Assembly (NCBI RefSeq): GCF_029382225.1 | Contig: NZ_JARLTC010000010.1 | Location: 209,851-273,850 of the forward strand | Length of the DNA stretch: 64,000 nucleotides | Origin: Spongiactinospora sp. TRM90649 | GTDB taxonomy: Bacteria > Actinomycetota > Actinomycetes > Streptosporangiales > Streptosporangiaceae | Direction: 5' to 3' | Shown: positions 43,195 to 52,243 of the stretch, one piece after another | Layout: every line of letters begins with the position of its first letter | Position numbering within the stretch: the stretch's first letter is position 1 | Made by a program: the position numbers and the translations under genes | The notes under the pieces: generated by a model | Told to the model about the DNA's origin: nothing | The model's database searches: none | What the model saw: only the letters and a program-made list of their open reading frames with translations

Positions 43195-44273
43195 GCACGA
43201 TGACGCCAGGAGACGCTCCGCTCCTGGCGGGGGAACGCGACCTCGCGGGCACGGCGCACGTGCCCGCGGGGGACCGCGTCGAGGGTTCACCGGCCCCGGG
43301 GACGCCCCGGTCGGCACCCCTGCCCCCCGGCCAGGCAACGACGGACTACGCGATCGTCACCGAAGGACTGACCAAGCGCTTCCGTGGCGGGCAGGTCGCC
43401 GTGAACGGCCTGAACCTGGCCGTGCCGCGCGGCGCGGTCTACGGATTCCTCGGCCCCAACGGGTCGGGCAAGACCACCACGATCAGGATGCTGCTCGGCC
43501 TGGTCGCGCCGACCGAGGGCGGCTGTGAGGTGCTGGGCCACACGATGCCCGGCGGCCTGGCCGAGGCGCTGCCCAGGGTGGGCGCGCTCGTGGAGGGACC
43601 GGCCTTCTATCCCTATCTCAGCGGCGAGGCCAACCTGCGCAGGTTCGACGCGGCCGACCCGTACTCCGACCGGCGCACGGCGCGCGAGCGGATCGGCGCG
43701 GCGCTGGATCGCGTGGGGCTGTCGGCCGCGGCCGGTAAGCGCTACCGCGCCTACTCCCTCGGCATGCGCCAGCGGCTGGCCATCGCGGCCGCGCTGCTCG
43801 GGCCGCGGGAGCTGCTGATCCTGGACGAGCCGACCAACGGGCTGGACCCGGCGAGCACCCGCGAGGTCCGCGCGCTGGTGCGGCAGGTCGCCGCCGGGGG
43901 CACCACCGTGTTCGTGTCCTCGCACCTGCTCACCGAGGTCGAGCAGATGTGCACCCACGTGGGCGTGATGCGGGCCGGTCACCTGGTCGCCGACGGGCCC
44001 ATCGAGGAACTGCGGGCCGGGCGCGAGGCGCGGATCCGGGTCGAGACGCCCGACGTGGAGAAGGCGGCGGCGGTGCTGGGCTCGATCGGGCTGACGGACG
44101 TGCGCGCCGGGGAGGGGGAGGCGAGCGCCGTCCTGGGCGACGGGCGGCCCGACCGCGTGTGCGCCGACCTGGTCGCGGCGGACGTGGCCGTGCACGGCCT
44201 GGCCGTCGTGCGGCCGAGCCTTGAGGACGTTTTCGTCGGCCTCACCGGGGAGGGCTTCGATGTCGATGGTTGA
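43191..44273 (+). CDS. ABC exporter ATP-binding protein
   Basis: 360 residues from GTG 43191. The first 50 residues are a Pro/Ala-rich extension, absent from most relatives, before the ABC domain: Walker A LGPNGSGKTTT, signature YSLGMRQRLAIA, Walker B LILDEPTNGLDP, H-loop VSSHLL, and a DrrA-like C-terminus (VVRPSLEDVFVGLTGEG). Coupled to the LolA-like gene upstream and overlapping the permease gene by 14 bases downstream. Confidence 0.9.
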   Translation: MSTMTPGDAPLLAGERDLAGTAHVPAGDRVEGSPAPGTPRSAPLPPGQATTDYAIVTEGLTKRFRGGQVAVNGLNLAVPRGAVYGFLGPNGSGKTTTIRMLLGLVAPTEGGCEVLGHTMPGGLAEALPRVGALVEGPAFYPYLSGEANLRRFDAADPYSDRRTARERIGAALDRVGLSAAAGKRYRAYSLGMRQRLAIAAALLGPRELLILDEPTNGLDPASTREVRALVRQVAAGGTTVFVSSHLLTEVEQMCTHVGVMRAGHLVADGPIEELRAGREARIRVETPDVEKAAAVLGSIGLTDVRAGEGEASAVLGDGRPDRVCADLVAADVAVHGLAVVRPSLEDVFVGLTGEGFDVDG

Positions 44274-45171
44274 CGCTCAGACCGTTCCGCGCACGGCCAC
44301 GGACGCCGCGCCGGCGCAAGACCCGTCCGTGGCGTCCGTGACGCCCGCCCGGCGCTCGCGCGGGGGGACGTGGCGCCTGCTGGCCTCGGAGCTGGGGCTG
44401 ACCTTCCGCAGGCCGCGCAACCTGGCGATGCTCGCCGTGCTGGCCTGCGTCCCGGTGCTGATCGGCGTGGTGCTGCGGATGATCGGCGCGGAGGGCGCCG
44501 ACGACGCCATGATCTCGATGGTCGCGGGCAACGGCCTGGTCCTCACGTTCGCCTCGCTGTTCGTCCTGGTGCCGCTGCTGCTGCCGCTGGCCGTGGCGGT
44601 CGTCGCCGGGGACGCCATCGCGGGCGAGTCGGCCATCGGGACGCTGCGCTACCTGCTCACCGCCCCGGTGGGCCGGACCAGGCTGCTACTGGTCAAGTAC
44701 GCCAACGCGGCGCTCTACGGCCTGGCCGCCAGCGCCGTGATCGCGCTTTCCGCGCTGGTGACCGGGCTGGCGCTGTTCCCGGCCGGACCGGTGACGCTGC
44801 TGTCGGGCACCACGATCACGATGGCCGAGGGGCTGCTGCGGGTGCTGGTCGTGGTGGCCTACGTGGGCGCTGGGATGGCGGCGCTGGCCGCGGTGGCGCT
44901 GGCGCTCTCCACGCTGACGGAGGTGCCGATCGGGGCGATCGCGGCCACCGCCGTGATCCTGGTCGTCGTTCAGGTCCTGGCCGCGATCCCGCAGCTCGAA
45001 CCGGTCCAGCCGTACCTGCTGACCTCGTGGCTGGGCGCCTTCGACGGCGTGCTGCGCGATCCGATGGTCACCGGCGAGATGGCCCAGGGCCTGCTGGTGT
45101 TCGGCTGTTACATCGTGGTGGCCGGCTCGGTCGCCTGGGCGCGCTTCAGCGGGCGCGACGTCACGGCCTGA
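44260..45171 (+). CDS. ABC-2 family transporter permease
   Basis: 303 residues from ATG 44260 (GGGGAGGG upstream; ATG 44266 is possible). After a 35-residue polar start and a coupling helix there are six membrane segments; GESAIGTLRYLLTAPVGRTRLL is the cytoplasmic loop typical of ABC-2 permeases. Together with the ATPase and the LolA-like protein it would form an exporter or lipid-extraction system controlled by the divergent two-component pair. Confidence 0.9.
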   Translation: MSMVDAQTVPRTATDAAPAQDPSVASVTPARRSRGGTWRLLASELGLTFRRPRNLAMLAVLACVPVLIGVVLRMIGAEGADDAMISMVAGNGLVLTFASLFVLVPLLLPLAVAVVAGDAIAGESAIGTLRYLLTAPVGRTRLLLVKYANAALYGLAASAVIALSALVTGLALFPAGPVTLLSGTTITMAEGLLRVLVVVAYVGAGMAALAAVALALSTLTEVPIGAIAATAVILVVVQVLAAIPQLEPVQPYLLTSWLGAFDGVLRDPMVTGEMAQGLLVFGCYIVVAGSVAWARFSGRDVTA

Positions 45172-45180
45172 CCGGCCGGG

Positions 45181-45206
45181 GGCCCGGGCGCGCACGCGCC
45201 CGGGCC
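45181..45206. terminator. Bidirectional terminator
   Basis: GGCCCGGGCGCG and its exact complement give a 12-base GC stem between the convergent permease and ycnI-like genes. Confidence 0.75.
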
Positions 45207-45214
45207 CGGTGGGG

Positions 45215-45961
45215 TCAGGAACGCGGGCGGCGCAGGCCGAACAGGCCGATCACCGTGCCGATCGCCCCGGCGGCGATGCCCACGCCCGCCAGGACGCGCG
45301 CGGTGGTGTCGGAACCCGCCTGCGGCGACCCGGCCGCCACCGCGGACACCTGCGCGGACACCTGGGGCGCGGCGGCCGCCGAGGGGGAGGCCGCCGCGGA
45401 CGGGGTGGCGTCGCCGTGGCCGCCGCCCGCCGCCGGGACCAGCTTGAGCACCGGCGCGGGCCGCTCCGGCTCGGTGCCGTCGGCGGTGGGCTCGTCGTCC
45501 CACTTGACGACCTCGCCGGTGGAGTAGGTCTGGACCGCCGGGAAGACGAGCCGGTCGGTGTCGCTGGGGATGAAGCCCATCGAGACCTCGAACTCCTGGA
45601 ACTGGCCGGACTCGATCTTCCCGCCGGACCAGGTGATCTTCGTGACCGCCTCCTTGATCTCGCCGTGCTCGGTGGTGACGGGCTTTTCGAGCTTGCTCTC
45701 GGTGACCTTCACCTGCCAGCCGCCGACCGGCCGTACCGAGACGAACGCGAGCGGGTGATCCTTGGGCAGGTTCACCTCCACCTGGGTGGTGGCGGCGTCG
45801 TCGCGCTCGTTCGGCACCCGGAAGGCGACCTTGGTGAACCCGCCCTGCTCGGCGGTACCGGGGTTGACGGTGACGTGGGCGAGCGCGGGCACGGCCAGGC
45901 CGATGGCGAGCGCGGTGGTGGCGGCGGCGACGGTGGCGGCGCTGCGCAGCAGATGTGACAT
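45215..45961 (-). CDS. YcnI-like (DUF1775) copper-binding membrane protein
   Basis: 248 residues from ATG 45961 with GTGGAG upstream. Signal peptide to about residue 27 ending in ALA, leaving histidine as mature residue 1 (HVTVNPGTAEQGGFT), the residue that in YcnI proteins binds copper through its amino group and side chain. A conserved Trp (VGGWQVKV) is also present. A Ser/Ala/Pro-rich stalk and one C-terminal membrane helix (about 225-245) ending RRPRS anchor it outside the cell. Copper uptake or storage is the family role. Confidence 0.88.
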   Translation of the reverse strand: MSHLLRSAATVAAATTALAIGLAVPALAHVTVNPGTAEQGGFTKVAFRVPNERDDAATTQVEVNLPKDHPLAFVSVRPVGGWQVKVTESKLEKPVTTEHGEIKEAVTKITWSGGKIESGQFQEFEVSMGFIPSDTDRLVFPAVQTYSTGEVVKWDDEPTADGTEPERPAPVLKLVPAAGGGHGDATPSAAASPSAAAAPQVSAQVSAVAAGSPQAGSDTTARVLAGVGIAAGAIGTVIGLFGLRRPRS

Positions 45962-46096
45962 GGGGTTTCTCCACTTTCGGACGTGAACGGGCACGCCTGA
46001 GGGCACGCCGGCCCTCAGGCGTGGACATGCGGGACCGCCGGACGGCCCCGCGTGATCAGCGGACGGTCCGGGTGACTCCGGTGACGGTTCCGGTGG

Positions 46097-46747
46097 TTAC
46101 GGAAGAGCGGTCAGCGGGCGGGGGAGTGGAGGACCCCGCCGGGTGACCGTGCCACGGAGCGTCGCGCCGTGACGGGGCAGGACCCGCGGCCGGTCGGCCG
46201 GGAGCCGGACGGCGGGCGGCGGCTCCGCGATGAGCGGCCCGACGAGCAGCCGCGCCGCGACCGCCGAGCCCGCGCGGCGCGCGGTGACGGCCAGGTGGCG
46301 CAGCAGCGACCACAGCGCCGACTCGCCCCGGGCCAGCCACAGCCCGGTGATCAGCGAGGCGGTCAGGTGGGCGGTGAGCATCCCGATGCTCGCCCCGCCC
46401 GGCGAGGGCACGTGCCCGTGGGCCGCGTCGAGTGGCTGCGGGCCGTAGGAGATGTCGAGCCCGAGCAGCCCGTGCGGGGTCAGCGAGGAGGACGCGCCGG
46501 AGGCCAGCGAGAACAGCTCGTGCAGGCCGAGCTGGAGGACCATCAGGACCGGGATGATGGTGGTCGCCCGCCGTTCGCGGCCGGCCAGTGCCAGCGCGGC
46601 GAGGAGGGCCCCGCCGCCGCCCGCCCCCATCGCCCACGGAACGGGGCCCGCGCCGCCCGCCAGCCGGTGGCCGAGGGCGGCGAGAAGCACACAGACGGCG
46701 GAGAACGCCGCCGCCCGCGTGAGACGGAGGGGTAACTGGGCGCGCAT
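46097..46747 (-). CDS. Integral membrane protein beside ycnI
   Basis: 216 residues from ATG 46747 with four or five hydrophobic segments (about 8-30, 35-55, 62-85, 120-140). Histidines and methionines near membrane segments (LQLGLHELF, AAHGHVPSPGGASIGMLTAH) could bind metal. It lies 136 bases upstream of the YcnI-like gene on the same strand, a neighbourhood often shared by small membrane proteins in copper loci. I do not recognise a family; it may be a copper-related membrane protein or unrelated. Confidence 0.68.
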   Translation of the reverse strand: MRAQLPLRLTRAAAFSAVCVLLAALGHRLAGGAGPVPWAMGAGGGGALLAALALAGRERRATTIIPVLMVLQLGLHELFSLASGASSSLTPHGLLGLDISYGPQPLDAAHGHVPSPGGASIGMLTAHLTASLITGLWLARGESALWSLLRHLAVTARRAGSAVAARLLVGPLIAEPPPAVRLPADRPRVLPRHGATLRGTVTRRGPPLPRPLTALP

Positions 46748-46963
46748 GCGAGAGCAATGGTCTCACGCCGGGCCCCTGGCCGCCTCCCCCAACCGACAGG
46801 CCGTGAGATGTCCGCTATGGACGGACATCGACTAATGGAGCATGGCTTCGCGGGAGTGGATGACCTTCGCGAGCATTGTCGCTAGGGTTGCGGCGACCGT
46901 TGATTCCGATTCGCGATACCGATCCGAGTCGTGCCCGGCATGACGGGGCGCTAGGTGGTGGAC

Positions 46964-47443
46964 ATGCGGCATTTCCTGGGCCTTCTTCTCGGGGTGGTGG
47001 TCACCGCGGCGATCCTGGCCGGGGCCGGCTGGGCCGCCGAGCGGGCGATGGGGCAGGCGGCGACGCCGGCCACCGCCTCCGGCGCCCCGTTGTGGATCGC
47101 GCTGGGCATCATGGCCGCGGTCGGGCTGATCGTCGGGCTGGTCGTCGCCGGACGGGTCTCACCGCTGGCCACGTTCGTCCCCTCGCTGGTGCTGCTGGCC
47201 TGGACGGTGGTCTACGCGCTCGACGTGACCCGGGCCGTCTCCCTGATCCCCGACGATCCCACCATGCACGAACTGCTGCTGCGGGCCGGGGCGGGCGACC
47301 GGATCCTGCTCACCACGGGCGTGTTCGCGCTGCTCGGGGTGCTGCTGTTCATCCCGGTGCTGCTGCCCTCGCGGTGGGTGAGCGAGCGGGAGCCCGACGA
47401 GGACGAGGGCTATGAGGAGTCGGCCGAGCAGGGCTACTACTGA
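46964..47443 (+). CDS. Small integral membrane protein of unknown function
   Basis: 159 residues from ATG 46964 (AGGTGG five bases upstream; GTG 46955 would add three residues). Four membrane helices (about 5-25, 42-62, 68-88, 118-138) and an acidic, Tyr-containing cytoplasmic tail (EPDEDEGYEESAEQGYY). No family recognised. Its 3' end overlaps the convergent ABC ATPase gene by seven bases. Confidence 0.65.
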   Translation: MRHFLGLLLGVVVTAAILAGAGWAAERAMGQAATPATASGAPLWIALGIMAAVGLIVGLVVAGRVSPLATFVPSLVLLAWTVVYALDVTRAVSLIPDDPTMHELLLRAGAGDRILLTTGVFALLGVLLFIPVLLPSRWVSEREPDEDEGYEESAEQGYY

Positions 47444-48222
47444 CCGGTGTAGAGGCGGGCCACCACGTCCTCGATGGACGACTCCTCGGGCGCGGTGGCG
47501 CGCAGGTCCTCGACGGTGCCGTCGAAGGCCAGCCGTCCGTGGTCGATGAGCATCACCCGGCGGCACAGCCGCTCGATGTCGCCCATATCGTGGGTGGTCA
47601 GCAGCACGGTGGTGCCGCGCTCGGCGTTGAGCGAGCCGAGGAACCCGCGCATGGCCGCCTTGCTGACCACGTCCAGGCCGATGGTCGGCTCGTCCAGGAT
47701 CAGGACCTCGGGATCGTGCAGCAGCGCGGCGGTGATGTCGCCGCGCATCCGCTGGCCCAGGCTGAGCTGGCGGACGGGGGTGCGGAGGAAGGCGTCGAGG
47801 CCGAGCAGTTCGGTGAGCTCGTCCAGGCGTTTCCGGAACGCCACCCGATCTACTTTGTAAAGGTGTCGGACCAGTTCAAAGCTATCGGTCAGCGGCAGAT
47901 CCCACCACAGCGTCGTCCGCTGCCCGAAGACCACGCCGATCCGCCGGGCGAGCGCGGTGCGCCGCCGCGCCGGGTCGAGTCCGGCCACCCGCACGCGCCC
48001 GCCGGTCGGGGCCAGGATGCCGGTGAGCATCTTGATCGTCGTGGACTTCCCGGCGCCGTTGGGCCCCAGGTAGCCGACGAAATCCCCGGCCGCCACGGTG
48101 AACGACAGGTCGCGCACGGCGTGGACCACCCGCCGCTCGCGGCGCAGCGGCCCGACCCGTTTGCTGACCGTGAAGGTACGCGCCACCTCGTGGACGTCGA
48201 TCATCGCGGACTCGGCCGTCAT
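47437..48222 (-). CDS. ABC exporter ATP-binding protein
   Basis: 261 residues from ATG 48222, two bases after the permease stop. Walker A LGPNGAGKSTT, VVFGQRTTLWWDLP (Q-loop), signature LSLGQRMRGDIT, Walker B LILDEPTIGLDV, H-loop LTTHDM. The FGQRTTLWWDLP segment is characteristic of ATPases that pair with two PF06182 permeases. Third gene of a three-gene exporter operon. Confidence 0.9.
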   Translation of the reverse strand: MTAESAMIDVHEVARTFTVSKRVGPLRRERRVVHAVRDLSFTVAAGDFVGYLGPNGAGKSTTIKMLTGILAPTGGRVRVAGLDPARRRTALARRIGVVFGQRTTLWWDLPLTDSFELVRHLYKVDRVAFRKRLDELTELLGLDAFLRTPVRQLSLGQRMRGDITAALLHDPEVLILDEPTIGLDVVSKAAMRGFLGSLNAERGTTVLLTTHDMGDIERLCRRVMLIDHGRLAFDGTVEDLRATAPEESSIEDVVARLYTGQ

Positions 48223-48224
48223 CG

Positions 48225-49013
48225 TCAGCTCCCCGTGGATCGGTAGCGGCGGACCCCCGCCCGCCAGGCCAGCGCCGCGACCACGGCGAGCGCGAGGGCG
48301 GCGGCGGGGGAGGCGAAACGCAGCCAGTACGGCAGGCCGGACGGATCGTCCCGATCCAGCACGTACAGCGCGGGCTGCCAGTTCACGAACGCCAGCGGCA
48401 CCGTGTAGGTGACCGCGCGGACCAGTTCGGTGCCGTAGACGCTCGGCGGGTATTGCGTCAGCGACGCGCCGCCGTAGGTGAACGCGTTGGCCACCTCCGG
48501 GGCGTCGGTCAGCAGGAACTGCACCGCGCCGGCCAGCGCGAACACCGCCGTGAAGATCACCACGCCGCAGACGATCATCAGCGGGATCATCCACGCCCGC
48601 GACCACGGCACCCCGAGCTGCCCGAGCGACAGGCCCAGCACGACCGCCGCCTGGGTGGTCTTGCCGACCCGATAGACGTTGAAGCGATCCACGGCCATCT
48701 GCACGAACGGGCTGACCGGGCGGATCAGCATGGTGTCGAACGTGCCCGCCCTGATGTGCCCGCTGAGCCGGTCCACGTTACCGAACAGCATGTCGGCCAG
48801 GGCGAAGGAGACGCTGGACGTGCCGTACAGGAACATGACCTCGGGCAGGGTGAAGCCGCCGAGGACGGTAGTGTGCGCGAAGATGATCCAGATCGCCAGG
48901 ATGTCGAGCGCGTTGACGCACAGCGAGCCGAGCGTGATCAGGACCATCGACACCGGATACTGCGCGAAGGCGCGGGTCCAGGTCCAGGCGAGCAGGCAGT
49001 AGGTCCTAACCAC
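48225..49013 (-). CDS. ABC-2 permease, PF06182 type, second subunit
   Basis: 262 residues, start GTG 49013, overlapping the other permease gene by eight bases. Six hydrophobic segments and the family segment SGHIRAGTFDTMLIRPVSPF, which is the cytoplasmic coupling loop of PF06182 permeases. These occur as heterodimers with a sister permease and one ATPase. Substrate unknown. Confidence 0.87.
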   Translation of the reverse strand: MVRTYCLLAWTWTRAFAQYPVSMVLITLGSLCVNALDILAIWIIFAHTTVLGGFTLPEVMFLYGTSSVSFALADMLFGNVDRLSGHIRAGTFDTMLIRPVSPFVQMAVDRFNVYRVGKTTQAAVVLGLSLGQLGVPWSRAWMIPLMIVCGVVIFTAVFALAGAVQFLLTDAPEVANAFTYGGASLTQYPPSVYGTELVRAVTYTVPLAFVNWQPALYVLDRDDPSGLPYWLRFASPAAALALAVVAALAWRAGVRRYRSTGS

Positions 49014-49851
49014 CCTGAATCACCACCTTGCGGCGGGCGGCCCCGGTGAGCAGCGCCCCCAGGGCAAGGATCACCGCGGCCCAGCCGGCCTGGAACGCCA
49101 GGGCCTCGGCGACGGCGATCTTGCCCAGGTAGACGTCGGCGGGCACCTGCACCATCGCCGCCCACGGCAGGGCGTTGGCCAGTTCGCCCAGCCAGCCGGG
49201 CACGATGTTCAGCGGCACGACCATGCCGCTGAAGAACAGGCTGAGCACCAGCGCGAGCTGGGCGACGCCGCGGTCGTCGAGGATCCAGCAGGCCGACAGC
49301 GCGACCAGGTAGCGCAGCCCGAAGCTGACCATCACCCCCAGGACGAGGCTCGCCGCGACGGCCGCCCAGGTACCGGGCGCGGTGGGCACGGTGATCCCGA
49401 ACAGCGCCGCGCCCAGCAGCATCGGCGGGACGCTGCGCCACAGCAGCAGGTAGGCGGCCCTGCCCAGGTCGTCGGCCAGCGACCACGCCAGCAGCGACGC
49501 CGGGCGCAGCAGGTCGATCGCGGCGTCGCCGGTGCGCAGCCGCTCGGCCAGGCCGATCCCGCCGCCGAAGAGCTGCATGGGGCCGATCATCCCCTGGGTG
49601 AGGAAGCAGAAGGTGATCGCGTCGGTCATGTCGTAGCCGGCCAGCCCGGGGCGGGCCTGCCACAGGGCGATCAGGACGTAGGCCCGCAGGATGCCGAACA
49701 CGGAGTTGGTGAAGGCGCCCGCGACGGCGGCGGCCCGGTAGGCCGAATGCCGGCGGAAGCCGTACCAGGCGATGCGCGCGTAGAGCTGGAAGACGACCTC
49801 CTCGGCGGGCGGCGCCGGCACAGGGGACACTGAGGGCGCTTGGCGAGCCAC
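49006..49851 (-). CDS. ABC-2 permease, PF06182 type, first subunit
   Basis: 281 residues from GTG 49851; first gene of the operon. Six hydrophobic segments with coupling loop AERLRTGDAAIDLLRPASLL, the same motif as in the following permease. The two differ enough to be an obligate heterodimer rather than a duplication. Upstream 49852-50002 is a divergent promoter region shared with the lipase-type hydrolase. Confidence 0.87.
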   Translation of the reverse strand: MARQAPSVSPVPAPPAEEVVFQLYARIAWYGFRRHSAYRAAAVAGAFTNSVFGILRAYVLIALWQARPGLAGYDMTDAITFCFLTQGMIGPMQLFGGGIGLAERLRTGDAAIDLLRPASLLAWSLADDLGRAAYLLLWRSVPPMLLGAALFGITVPTAPGTWAAVAASLVLGVMVSFGLRYLVALSACWILDDRGVAQLALVLSLFFSGMVVPLNIVPGWLGELANALPWAAMVQVPADVYLGKIAVAEALAFQAGWAAVILALGALLTGAARRKVVIQGG

Positions 49852-50002
49852 TCATCGTCTCCGACGGGGCAAAGGCCGGGCAACGTATTTTTACCTCGCG
49901 CCGGGGCGCGGCGGGAGTGACCGCCCCCCGCCGGGGTAGCGGAAACGGGGAAGGGGCCGGCCGGAACGGCACTTCGCCGGGCAAGCGTGTGGGAGGTCTC
50001 GC

Positions 50003-51010
50003 ATGCGGTCTGACATCGACGTGGACGTCTCCCCGGACTATCCCGTGAGCTGGCAGGCCGCCGCGATGAACACCCTGATGCGCGGCACCATGAAGCCCAT
50101 GTCCAGCTTGCTGCTGCGCCATCCGGCGGCGCTCACCGTGGCCTGCCGGGCGTTCGAGCTGGCCCAGCGGCTCCCGGGGAAGCTGCCCGGGCACGTGACG
50201 GTCACCGAGGAGCAGTTCGGGGCGTGCGGGGGCGAGTGGGTGCGCGCCACGCCACCGGCGGACGGCTCGGGCGCGGCGGGCGCCGGGCGCGTGCTCGACG
50301 ACGCCAAGGCGGTGCTCTACTTCCACGGCGGCGCGTACTTCATCTGCTCCCCGGCCACCCACCGCTCGATCACCTGGCGGCTGTCGCTGGCGGCCAGGCG
50401 GCCGGTGCTGGCGCTGGACTACCGGCAGGGCCCGGTGCACACGCTGGCGGCGTCGCTCGCCGACGCGCACGCGGCCTACCGGTGCCTGCTGGACCGCGGC
50501 TACGCGCCCGGCGACATCATCCTGGCGGGCGACTCGGCCGGCGGGCATCTGACGCTGGCCACGCTGCTGTCGCTGCGCGACCGGGGCATGCCGCTGCCGT
50601 CGGCGGCCGTGTGCCTGTCGCCGTGGGCCGACCTCACCGACACCCCCCGCAGGTTCAACCGCTGGGTCGATCCGGTGCTCGCGGCCGGGCGGGTGGAGTG
50701 GCTGGCGCGCCACTGGACCGACGGGCTCGACCCGCGCGACCCGCTGGTCTCCCCGGCCTACGGCGATTACACGGGCCTGCCGCCGCTGATGATCGTCACC
50801 GGTTCCACCGAGGTCCTCCGCGACGAGGCCCGGCGCGTGGCACTGCGCGCGCGCCACGCCGGGGTGCCGGTCACCTATGAGGAATGGCACCGGATGCCCC
50901 ACGTCTTCGCCATCCTCGCCGACGTCCTGCCCGAGGCCCGCCTGGTGTTCCGCCACATCGCCCGCTTCCTGGCCGCCCTGCCCAGCCGGATGAGCCCGCC
51001 CCTCGCCTGA
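50003..51010 (+). CDS. Alpha/beta hydrolase of the hormone-sensitive lipase (GDXG) family
   Basis: 335 residues from ATG 50003, with GGGAGG upstream. Oxyanion-hole motif YFHGGAYF, nucleophile motif LAGDSAGGHL, acid in GDYTGLPPLMI..E region and catalytic His in HRMPHVF. No signal peptide, so cytoplasmic. The family hydrolyses short-chain carboxyl esters and acylglycerols. No operon partner; the kinase gene starts 69 bases downstream. Confidence 0.9.
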   Translation: MRSDIDVDVSPDYPVSWQAAAMNTLMRGTMKPMSSLLLRHPAALTVACRAFELAQRLPGKLPGHVTVTEEQFGACGGEWVRATPPADGSGAAGAGRVLDDAKAVLYFHGGAYFICSPATHRSITWRLSLAARRPVLALDYRQGPVHTLAASLADAHAAYRCLLDRGYAPGDIILAGDSAGGHLTLATLLSLRDRGMPLPSAAVCLSPWADLTDTPRRFNRWVDPVLAAGRVEWLARHWTDGLDPRDPLVSPAYGDYTGLPPLMIVTGSTEVLRDEARRVALRARHAGVPVTYEEWHRMPHVFAILADVLPEARLVFRHIARFLAALPSRMSPPLA

Positions 51011-51079
51011 CCCGTCCCGCCGGCGGTGAGCGGGGCTCGCGTGCGGGGGCGCCACCCGGTGCCAATAGGCTGTGCGACC

Positions 51080-52243
51080 GTGGCGAGCGACACGGGCGGC
51101 GACGCGGACGGGCGGTGGTGGCCGCCACGCGGATGGCGCGCGGACGTGCTGATATCCGTGGTCGTCGCTTTCTTGATCTTCGCGAGTTCGCTGCCCCTGG
51201 CGCGCGAGCCGGGAGACCTGTGGCCCCTCGGGGCCACCCTGGTGGTCATCGCCTCGGGGGCGCTGCTGGCCCGCCGCCGCTGGCCGGTGCCGGCCGCCGC
51301 GGTCGCGCTGGTCGCCTCACTGATCTACTACGGCATGGGCCTGCCGGTGAGCACGATCATCATCGCCTTCGTGGTGATGCTCTACACGCTGGCCGAGGAG
51401 CGCGGCTTCTGGATCGCCGCCGGGTTCACCGTCGCGGTGATCGCGGGGCTCGCCCTGCAGGAGGTCCAGGGGGCGGACAACGGCGACGTCTTCCGCGCGG
51501 CCGGGTGGCTCGTGGCGGTGGTGGCGGCGGGCTGCGTGGCGCGGCAGCGGCGCAACCGGATCGCGCAGGCCGAGCAGCGGGCGCGGGCCGAGGAACGGCT
51601 GCGCATCGCCCGCGACCTGCACGACGCGCTTGGGCACCGGCTCTCGCTGATCAACGTGCAGGCTTCGGCGGCGCTGCACCGGCTGGCGGAGCATCCCGAG
51701 CGGGCCGAGCCGGCGCTGGCCTCGATCAAGGAGGCCAGCCGGGAGGCGCTCGGCGACCTGCGGGCCACGCTGGGCATGCTGCGCGTGGGGGACCGGGGCG
51801 AGTCCTCCGCCCCGGAGCGGGGGCCCGCGTCCGGGCAGGGGCTCGCCGTGCTCGGTGTCGCCGGGCTGGACGCGCTGGTGGCCGGGGCCCGGCGGACCGG
51901 CCTGGCCGTACGGCTGAGCGTGGGCACCGGCGGCGACGGCTCGCCCGAGCTGCCGCCCGAGGTGGACCAGGCCGTCTACCGGATCGTGCAGGAGGCGCTG
52001 ACCAACGTGACCCGCCATTCGGGGGCGGGCTCGGCGGCGGTCGCGATCGAGTTCGACGACAGGAGCAAGCAGGTGACGGTTCGCGTGGACGACGACGGGG
52101 GAGCGGCGCCCGGCCCGCCCGGCCATGGCATCCGGGGGATGCGCGAGCGGGCCGCCGCGCTGGGCGGCGAGCTGGCCGCGGGCCCCCGTCCGGGCGGCGG
52201 CTTCGAGGTGTGCGCCCGGCTGCCGGTGCGGGTGGCGCGATGA
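51080..52243 (+). CDS. NarL-type sensor histidine kinase
   Basis: 387 residues from GTG 51080; TAGGCT (51066-51071) ends eight bases before it, suggesting a leaderless mRNA. GTG 51026 would add 18 residues. Four or five membrane helices (about 22-160) are followed by the HisKA_3 box IARDLHDALGHRLSLI with the phospho-His, and an HATPase domain (QEALTNVTRHSGAG, GHGIRGMRERA). It overlaps the regulator gene by four bases. Short extracellular loops suggest membrane-intrinsic sensing. Confidence 0.9.
   Translation: MASDTGGDADGRWWPPRGWRADVLISVVVAFLIFASSLPLAREPGDLWPLGATLVVIASGALLARRRWPVPAAAVALVASLIYYGMGLPVSTIIIAFVVMLYTLAEERGFWIAAGFTVAVIAGLALQEVQGADNGDVFRAAGWLVAVVAAGCVARQRRNRIAQAEQRARAEERLRIARDLHDALGHRLSLINVQASAALHRLAEHPERAEPALASIKEASREALGDLRATLGMLRVGDRGESSAPERGPASGQGLAVLGVAGLDALVAGARRTGLAVRLSVGTGGDGSPELPPEVDQAVYRIVQEALTNVTRHSGAGSAAVAIEFDDRSKQVTVRVDDDGGAAPGPPGHGIRGMRERAAALGGELAAGPRPGGGFEVCARLPVRVAR

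Noticed and set aside
48938..51055. 705-codon minus-strand frame across the permease and lipase genes
   Set aside because: It crosses three real genes and a promoter region; shadow frame.
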